Source: Arthrobacter sp. StoSoilB19 (GTDB lineage Bacteria; Actinomycetota; Actinomycetes; Actinomycetales; Micrococcaceae). Taken from it: a stretch of 64,000 nucleotides of DNA. The notes under the pieces are model-generated. The model made no database searches. It was not told the origin of the DNA and saw nothing but the letters and a program-made list of their open reading frames with translations. The stretch's first letter is position 1, and each line of letters begins with the position of its first letter. The position numbers were made by a program, and so were the translations under genes. Shown here piece by piece: positions 59,749-64,000 of this stretch. The stretch covers positions 3,162,001 through 3,226,000 of the forward strand of contig NZ_AP024650.1 in NCBI RefSeq assembly GCF_019977275.1, in the 5' to 3' direction.

Positions 59749-61008
59749 ATGACCCAGCAGCCGCGCGTTCTTTCCACCGTCACCGGGAGTGCCGGGCAGG
59801 CCTTTGCCGCCCTCTTCCGGCTCCTCAAACTCGCGCGGCCGGACCGGCCCATCCACCCCCAGGGCCTGGGCCTGGCCGGACAGCTCACCAGGACCGGCAA
59901 CCCCGCACAGCCCAGCGGCATCGACTGGCTCGATTCCCCGGGGACCGACCCGGTGGTGGCCCGCTTTTCACGGTCCTTGGGCCTGCCGCAGGCGCTGCCG
60001 GACATCCTGGGCCTGGCGCTCCGGGTTTCGCCGACCAGTGCTTCCGCCGGTTCCTCGACCCCTGCCGCTGCCTCCGGTACCAACCCCGCGGACGTCCTGT
60101 TTGCCTCCACCGGCTGGGGACTGCCGGGCAGGTTCCTCCTGATGCCGCGGCTGGACATTGCGGGAGCCACCCTGACCACGCTGATGCCGTACCGCGGCCG
60201 GACGGGCCCGGTGCTGTTGGGACTGCGGACGCTGAACCTACCTTCGGGGTCGCCGGCCTCCGGCGAATGGGTGCTGGGACTGTCCTGGGCCAGACCCGGA
60301 GGGCCGTGGCGGGCGTGCGGTGAACTGCGGCTGAACGCGGGTGCGGACCCCGCGGACATCCCGCTGCGTTTCGACCCTCTTGAGAACCAGCCGCCGGGCG
60401 CCCGGACGTACGCCTGGACCCGCCGCCTGCGGAAGCCGTCCTACCGGGCCGCACGGCGGCCCGCACCTCCCGCCGTCGGACACTTGAAGGACCCCGGACA
60501 CCCGACGGGGTCCGCCGAAGCACCCCACCAAAGCATGACCGGAACCGGAAGGAACTCCATGTCCACCGTCTCGCGGCTGTTCACCTCCCCCGCGGCCGAC
60601 GTCTGGCGGGTCATCGCCGACGGCTGGCTGTATTCCGGCTGGGTGGTGGGCGCATCCCGGATCAGGGACGTGGACGCCGAATGGCCCCGGCAGGGTTCCC
60701 GGCTGCACCACTCCGTGGGCGCCTGGCCGCTGGTGATTGATGACAGCACCAGCGTGGCGGCCGTCGAGCCAGGCCGCTCGCTGGAACTGGTGGCGCGGGG
60801 CTGGCCGATGGGCGAGGCCAAGGTGGAGATCACGCTGGAGGACCGGGGCGACCAGTGCCTGGTGACCATCGCCGAGGATGCCATCCGCGGCCCCGGCAAG
60901 CTGATGCCGAAATTCCTGCGGGACCCGCTGATTTCGGCGCGGAACCGCGAGACCCTGCGTCGCCTGGAGCTGATGGCCGTTGGCGGCGCTGGTAAGCAAC
61001 AGGGTTAG
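59749..61008 (+). CDS. Catalase-like domain fused to an SRPBCC domain
   Basis: 419 residues in one uninterrupted frame. Residues 1-235 resemble the catalase-like proteins annotated as phosphodiesterases in actinobacteria: RPIHPQGLGLAGQLTRTG, WLDSPGTDPVVARFSRSLGLPQALPDILGLALRV. Residues 271-419 are an SRPBCC/polyketide cyclase-like domain starting MSTVSRLFTSPAADVWRVIADG. An ATG at 60559 with AAGGA 5 nt before it begins this second part, so the SRPBCC protein (149 residues) may also be made alone. The joining stretch (about 236-270) looks like non-coding linker read in frame, suggesting a lost stop codon. Haem-binding His and Tyr of true catalases are not apparent. Confidence 0.8.
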   Translation: MTQQPRVLSTVTGSAGQAFAALFRLLKLARPDRPIHPQGLGLAGQLTRTGNPAQPSGIDWLDSPGTDPVVARFSRSLGLPQALPDILGLALRVSPTSASAGSSTPAAASGTNPADVLFASTGWGLPGRFLLMPRLDIAGATLTTLMPYRGRTGPVLLGLRTLNLPSGSPASGEWVLGLSWARPGGPWRACGELRLNAGADPADIPLRFDPLENQPPGARTYAWTRRLRKPSYRAARRPAPPAVGHLKDPGHPTGSAEAPHQSMTGTGRNSMSTVSRLFTSPAADVWRVIADGWLYSGWVVGASRIRDVDAEWPRQGSRLHHSVGAWPLVIDDSTSVAAVEPGRSLELVARGWPMGEAKVEITLEDRGDQCLVTIAEDAIRGPGKLMPKFLRDPLISARNRETLRRLELMAVGGAGKQQG

Positions 61009-61020
61009 GGCATATTAAAG

Positions 61021-61055
61021 CAGGAACCGCGGGACCAATGGCCCCGCGGTTCCTG
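61021..61055. terminator. Terminator after the fusion gene
   Basis: CAGGAACCGCGGG (61021-61033) and CCCGCGGTTCCTG (61043-61055) form a perfect 13-bp stem between the convergent fusion and FprA genes. Confidence 0.9.
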
Positions 61056-61080
61056 TCTGATGGTGCGTTGAATCGGTGCG

Positions 61081-62547
61081 TTAGACCTGCGCGGCCACAC
61101 CGTCGCGGGAGATGTCCACCATGTCCTCGCGCGGCACCACCTTGATGCGCTCACGCTTGACCTCCACGCCGTGCGATCCCCCGGCCTCAGTGGCAGCTGC
61201 ACCCAGTGCGAGTTCGTGCGCGTCCAGCGCCAGCCAGCCTTCCCAGCTGGTGAACTTCACGCCGCGTGCGTCGAGGAGTTCGGTGACGGCGTCCTCCTCC
61301 GGTGCCGAAGCGACGGGAAGGTTTTCGCGGTCTTCCAGCAGGTAGGTCACCGTCTCCAGGGCGTCGCCCTTGGTGTGGCCGATGAGGCCGACCGGCCCGC
61401 GCTTGATCCAGCCGGTGGCGTAGATGCCCGGGACGTGGTTGCCGTCGGAGTCCAGGACGCGGCCGCCGTCGTTCACCACAACGCCCTTCTTGTGGTCGAA
61501 CTCCACGTCCGGGAGGGCGGAACCAAAGTAGCCGATGGCTCGGTAGACGGCCTGGACCGGGTAGTCCACGTACTCGCCGGTGCCGCGGGCGTTGCCGGTG
61601 CCGTCCAGCTCGGTGCGCTCAAACTTGATGCCGGCCACCTTGCCCGGGGTCTCGGCGTCGTCATAGATCTCCACCGGGCTGTGCAGGAAGTGCAGGTGCA
61701 GGCGGCGGGACGCCTTGAGCTCGGAGACGTCCTCGGGCTGCTCGGCAATCCAGTTGGTGAGCGTGCCCACCATTGTCTTGGTCTGGTTGTTGGTCTGGAT
61801 CTGGCGGTCCGATTCCTCGTCGAACTCGAAGTCCTCCGGGTACAGGATGATGTCTACGTCCTTGGAGTGGGACAGCTCGCGCAGCTCCAGCGGGGTGAAC
61901 TTGACCTGGGCGGGGCCGCGGCGGCCGAAGACGTGCACGTCGGTGACCGGGGAAGCCTTCAGGCCGGCGTAGACGTTGTCCGGGATCTCGGTGGTGAGGA
62001 GGTCGTCGGCATGCTTGGACAAAACACGGGCCACGTCCAGGGCCACGTTGCCGTTGCCGATCACCGCGATTTCCTTGGCCTCGAGCGGCCATTCGCGCGG
62101 GACATCGGGGTGGCCGTCGTACCAGGAGACGAAGTCGGCGCCGCCGAACGAGCCCTCCAGCTCGATGCCGGGGATGTTCAGGTCCGCGTCCTTGATGGCG
62201 CCGGTGGCGAAGATGACGGCGTCGTAATGGGTCCGGAGGTCCTCGATGGTGAGGTCCGTGCCGTAGTCCACGTTGCCGAAGAAGCGGATGTCGCCGCGGT
62301 CCAGCACCTTGTGCAGGGCGTTCACGATGCCCTTGATGCGGGGGTGGTCCGGGGCCACGCCGTAGCGGATCAGGCCGTAGGGTGCCGGGTAGCGGTCAAA
62401 GAGGTCGATGCTGACGGTCAGCTCGCCGCTTTTGACGGCTTCGCTCTTGGTGAGGATGTCGGCGGCGTAGACGCCGGCCGGGCCGGAGCCCACGACGGCG
62501 ACGCGCAGCGGACGCGCAGCAGTTCCTACGGTGGTGCTGGATGACAC
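61081..62547 (-). CDS. fprA: FAD-dependent ferredoxin-NADP+ reductase (FprA type), copy 2
   Basis: 488 residues. The same motifs as copy 1: VGSGPAGVYAADIL for FAD, VIGNGNVALDVARVL for NADP, the YGLIRYGVAPDHPRIKGI block and GWIKRGPVGLIGHTKGDALET. The GTG at 62547 has AAAAGGAAC 6 nt before it. It is the closest relative of copy 1 and differs mainly in the N-terminus and C-terminal quarter. The neighbour upstream is a CysG-like sirohaem gene, suggesting service to sulfite or nitrite reduction, which need sirohaem and ferredoxin. Confidence 0.92.
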   Translation of the reverse strand: MSSSTTVGTAARPLRVAVVGSGPAGVYAADILTKSEAVKSGELTVSIDLFDRYPAPYGLIRYGVAPDHPRIKGIVNALHKVLDRGDIRFFGNVDYGTDLTIEDLRTHYDAVIFATGAIKDADLNIPGIELEGSFGGADFVSWYDGHPDVPREWPLEAKEIAVIGNGNVALDVARVLSKHADDLLTTEIPDNVYAGLKASPVTDVHVFGRRGPAQVKFTPLELRELSHSKDVDIILYPEDFEFDEESDRQIQTNNQTKTMVGTLTNWIAEQPEDVSELKASRRLHLHFLHSPVEIYDDAETPGKVAGIKFERTELDGTGNARGTGEYVDYPVQAVYRAIGYFGSALPDVEFDHKKGVVVNDGGRVLDSDGNHVPGIYATGWIKRGPVGLIGHTKGDALETVTYLLEDRENLPVASAPEEDAVTELLDARGVKFTSWEGWLALDAHELALGAAATEAGGSHGVEVKRERIKVVPREDMVDISRDGVAAQV

Positions 62548-62573
62548 GGCTGTGTTCCTTTTCTTCGTTCCGG

Positions 62574-62639
62574 CCCAACTGGCTCGCATTTGTTGTCGTT
62601 TTGACGGCTCAGAACGACAACAACTGCCAGTCAGTTGGG
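62574..62639. repeat. Long inverted repeat, family copy B
   Basis: CCCAACTGGCTCGCA (62574-62588) and its inverse TGCCAGTCAGTTGGG (62625-62639) flank inner arms TTGTTGTCGTTTTGA/(T)CAGAACGACAACAA. The outer arms match those of the repeat at 8544-8620 almost base for base; only the middle differs. It lies between the CysG-like gene and fprA copy 2. Confidence 0.85.
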
Positions 62640-62644
62640 TGGGG

Positions 62645-63907
62645 CTAGGTGGTGAGGACGGTCTTGCGGGGGCTGTTCGGGGTGGTGGTGCTGTAGTCAG
62701 CGGTTTTGAAGTGCGACGGCGCGAAGGGGCTCACGCGCACCACGTCACCGATGACAATCACGGCAGGATTTGCGACGCCGGCCGCCTGGGCCTGGTCGGC
62801 GATGGAACCGAGCGTGCCAATGGTGACGCGCTGGTCCGGCAAATAGCCGTTTTCCACGATACCAACCGGGGTGTCCTGCGGCAGGCCGGCTTCGCCCAGC
62901 GCGGACGCGGATTCGCGCAGCTGGCCCACGCCCATGAGCAGGACGATCGTGTGGTCCGGACGGGCGGGTACCTCGGAGAGTTCCTCGTGGCCGGTGACCA
63001 CGCTGAAGCCCTTGGCCAGGCCGCGGTGGGTGACGGGAATTCCGGCTGCTGCGGGAACGGAGATTGCCGAGGTGACGCCGGAGACCACTTCAACCTCGAC
63101 GCCGTGCTGGCGGCAGTATTCGGCTTCCTCGCCGCCGCGGCCCAGCACGTAGGGGTCCCCGCCCTTGAGCCGGACAACGCGGTGTCCCTTGAGGGCTTCC
63201 TCGACGAGGATCCGGTTGATCCCAGCCTGCGGAACGGGGTGGTGGCCGGGGGTCTTGCCGACTTCGATGATCCGGACGTCCGGGGCGAGTTCGTTGAGCA
63301 GTCCGCGGGGGCCCAGGCGGTCGGCGACCACGACGTCGGCCTGGCCCAGGAGACGGCGGCCGCGGACCGTGATGAGGCCCGTATCGCCGGGACCGCCGCC
63401 AACCAGCGCGACGGATCCCTGGTGTGCGCGGCGGCGGCGCAGCGGCAGGTCGCCGGTTTCGAGGGCGGTGGCCACGGCATCGCGCACGGCCATGGCCCGC
63501 CGCGGGTCGCCGCCGGCGTTGATGGCGATCTTGACGTCGTCGACCTCCGCAACGGCGGGAGTCCAGGCGGCGGAAGCTTCATGGTTGGAGGCGTTGACGC
63601 ACCAAACGCGCTGTGCCTCGGCGTCGGCCGACACCTGGGCGTCCACGGCGGAATCGCCGGTGGCGGTCTGGACGAACCACACGCCGTCGACGTCGCTGGA
63701 AAGGTAGGGCCGCGCTTCCCAGGTGAGCAGGCCGGCGCCGGCCATCTCCAGCAGCGCGGGCGAGGCAACCGGAGCCACGACGGTGACCACGGCCCCGGCG
63801 TCGAGCAGCCCCTTGGCGCGGCGGGCGGCAACGGGGCCGCCGCCCACCACCAGCACCGGGCGGCCGAGCAGCCGCAGCGCCGTGGGGTAAATGTCCTGAA
63901 TTGCCAT
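62645..63907 (-). CDS. cobA: Sirohaem synthase-like uroporphyrinogen-III C-methyltransferase (CysG/CobA)
   Basis: 420 residues. N-terminal precorrin-2 dehydrogenase/ferrochelatase-like Rossmann part (about 1-155, VLVVGGGPVAARRAKGLLDAGA) joined to a SUMT domain (about 165-405, VALVGGGPGDTGLITVRG, KGGDPYVLGRGGEEA, GVTSAISVPAAAGIPVTHRG). It methylates uroporphyrinogen III to precorrin-2 and may oxidise it to sirohydrochlorin, the sirohaem precursor for sulfite and nitrite reductases. It lacks the full length of E. coli CysG (457 residues). No reductase gene is inside the window, but one may lie beyond the right edge. Confidence 0.93.
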   Translation of the reverse strand: MAIQDIYPTALRLLGRPVLVVGGGPVAARRAKGLLDAGAVVTVVAPVASPALLEMAGAGLLTWEARPYLSSDVDGVWFVQTATGDSAVDAQVSADAEAQRVWCVNASNHEASAAWTPAVAEVDDVKIAINAGGDPRRAMAVRDAVATALETGDLPLRRRRAHQGSVALVGGGPGDTGLITVRGRRLLGQADVVVADRLGPRGLLNELAPDVRIIEVGKTPGHHPVPQAGINRILVEEALKGHRVVRLKGGDPYVLGRGGEEAEYCRQHGVEVEVVSGVTSAISVPAAAGIPVTHRGLAKGFSVVTGHEELSEVPARPDHTIVLLMGVGQLRESASALGEAGLPQDTPVGIVENGYLPDQRVTIGTLGSIADQAQAAGVANPAVIVIGDVVRVSPFAPSHFKTADYSTTTPNSPRKTVLTT

Positions 63908-64000
63908 GAATCAACGGTAGGTCCGCGTCACATTCGCCCACAAAGGCCGAGCAACACCAGTTCACGTAAGGTAATGCTGCGTCACAAACGTTTAGCCGCA
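63908..64000. promoter_or_regulatory. Right-edge upstream region of cobA
   Basis: 93 bp ahead of the cobA start, AT-richer than the coding DNA, reaching the window end. It likely holds the cobA promoter, possibly shared with a gene beyond the edge. No box could be assigned. Confidence 0.4.

Noticed and set aside
61171..62544. 457-codon plus-strand frame opposite fprA copy 2
   Set aside because: Mirrors a similar frame opposite fprA copy 1, which only reflects the similarity of the two sense genes; no recognisable domain.
1..64000. CRISPR arrays, prophage or insertion sequences
   Set aside because: No regularly spaced repeats, integrase, transposase or phage structural genes were seen anywhere in the window.

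Overview
The window reads as a piece of a high-GC actinobacterial chromosome, most likely Micrococcaceae (Arthrobacter/Pseudarthrobacter type). The support is the very high GC at third codon positions, frequent GTG starts, many 1 to 4 nt gene overlaps, and typical actinobacterial families (cbs-metB pair, DUF1206, PucR, WXG100, MOSC, EfeUOB). No phage, IS element, CRISPR array or rRNA was seen. About 60 protein genes, 3 tRNAs (Met-CAT, Thr-GGT, Tyr-GTA), one clear pseudogene and a set of hairpins and operator-like palindromes are listed.

Layout. 0-3.8 kb: two tRNAs, a DEAD-box RNA helicase and a MOSC protein. 3.9-8.5 kb: a tight four-gene run (YgiB-like membrane protein, YgiC-type ATP-grasp ligase, APC permease, glutaryl-CoA dehydrogenase). 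8.6-11.3 kb: SDR oxidoreductase and an HxlR regulator-MFS pair. 11.3-14 kb: cbs-metB transsulfuration operon. 14-17.5 kb: SLC13/ArsB-like permease, VOC protein, AlkA-like glycosylase and an unknown C-tail-anchored protein. 17.6-19.5 kb: a WXG100 protein with a calpain-type (C2) cysteine protease domain, overlapping a lipoprotein gene. 19.5-27 kb: acyl-CoA synthetase, ABM protein, thioredoxin, thioesterase, K+ channel, LysM protein with a sortase-like end, CBS protein, tRNA-Tyr, yajQ. 27.1-30.7 kb: efeUOB iron/haem uptake behind a DtxR-like box.

30.8-35.1 kb: htpX, an MFS exporter, and a Fur/PerR regulator with katA. 35.2-42.2 kb: DUF2461, APC permease, and an aldehyde/alcohol oxidation operon (exaC-adhP-DUF779) with an AcoR-like regulator. 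42.2-44.5 kb: TetR-glycosyltransferase pair and a DUF4304 gene broken by one stop codon. 44.5-48.1 kb: ferredoxin reductase FprA, topoisomerase IB, RarD. 48.2-52.6 kb: gabT and an aminobutyraldehyde-type dehydrogenase, divergent from a PucR regulator. 52.7-61 kb: CYTH-CHAD protein, CynX-type MFS with a FadR-type regulator, AI-2E family transporter, small membrane proteins, and a one-frame fusion of a catalase-like and an SRPBCC domain. 61-63.9 kb: a second FprA paralogue and a CysG-like sirohaem enzyme.

The most interesting items are the WXG100-calpain/lipoprotein pair (candidate type VII secreted effector with cognate partner), the YgiB-YgiC-permease-GCDH cluster (candidate amine or amino-acid handling pathway), the AcoR-like regulator whose AAA+ domain is absent, the sortase-like LysM protein lacking the usual arginine, the DUF4304 nonsense pseudogene, and two families of long intergenic hairpins.
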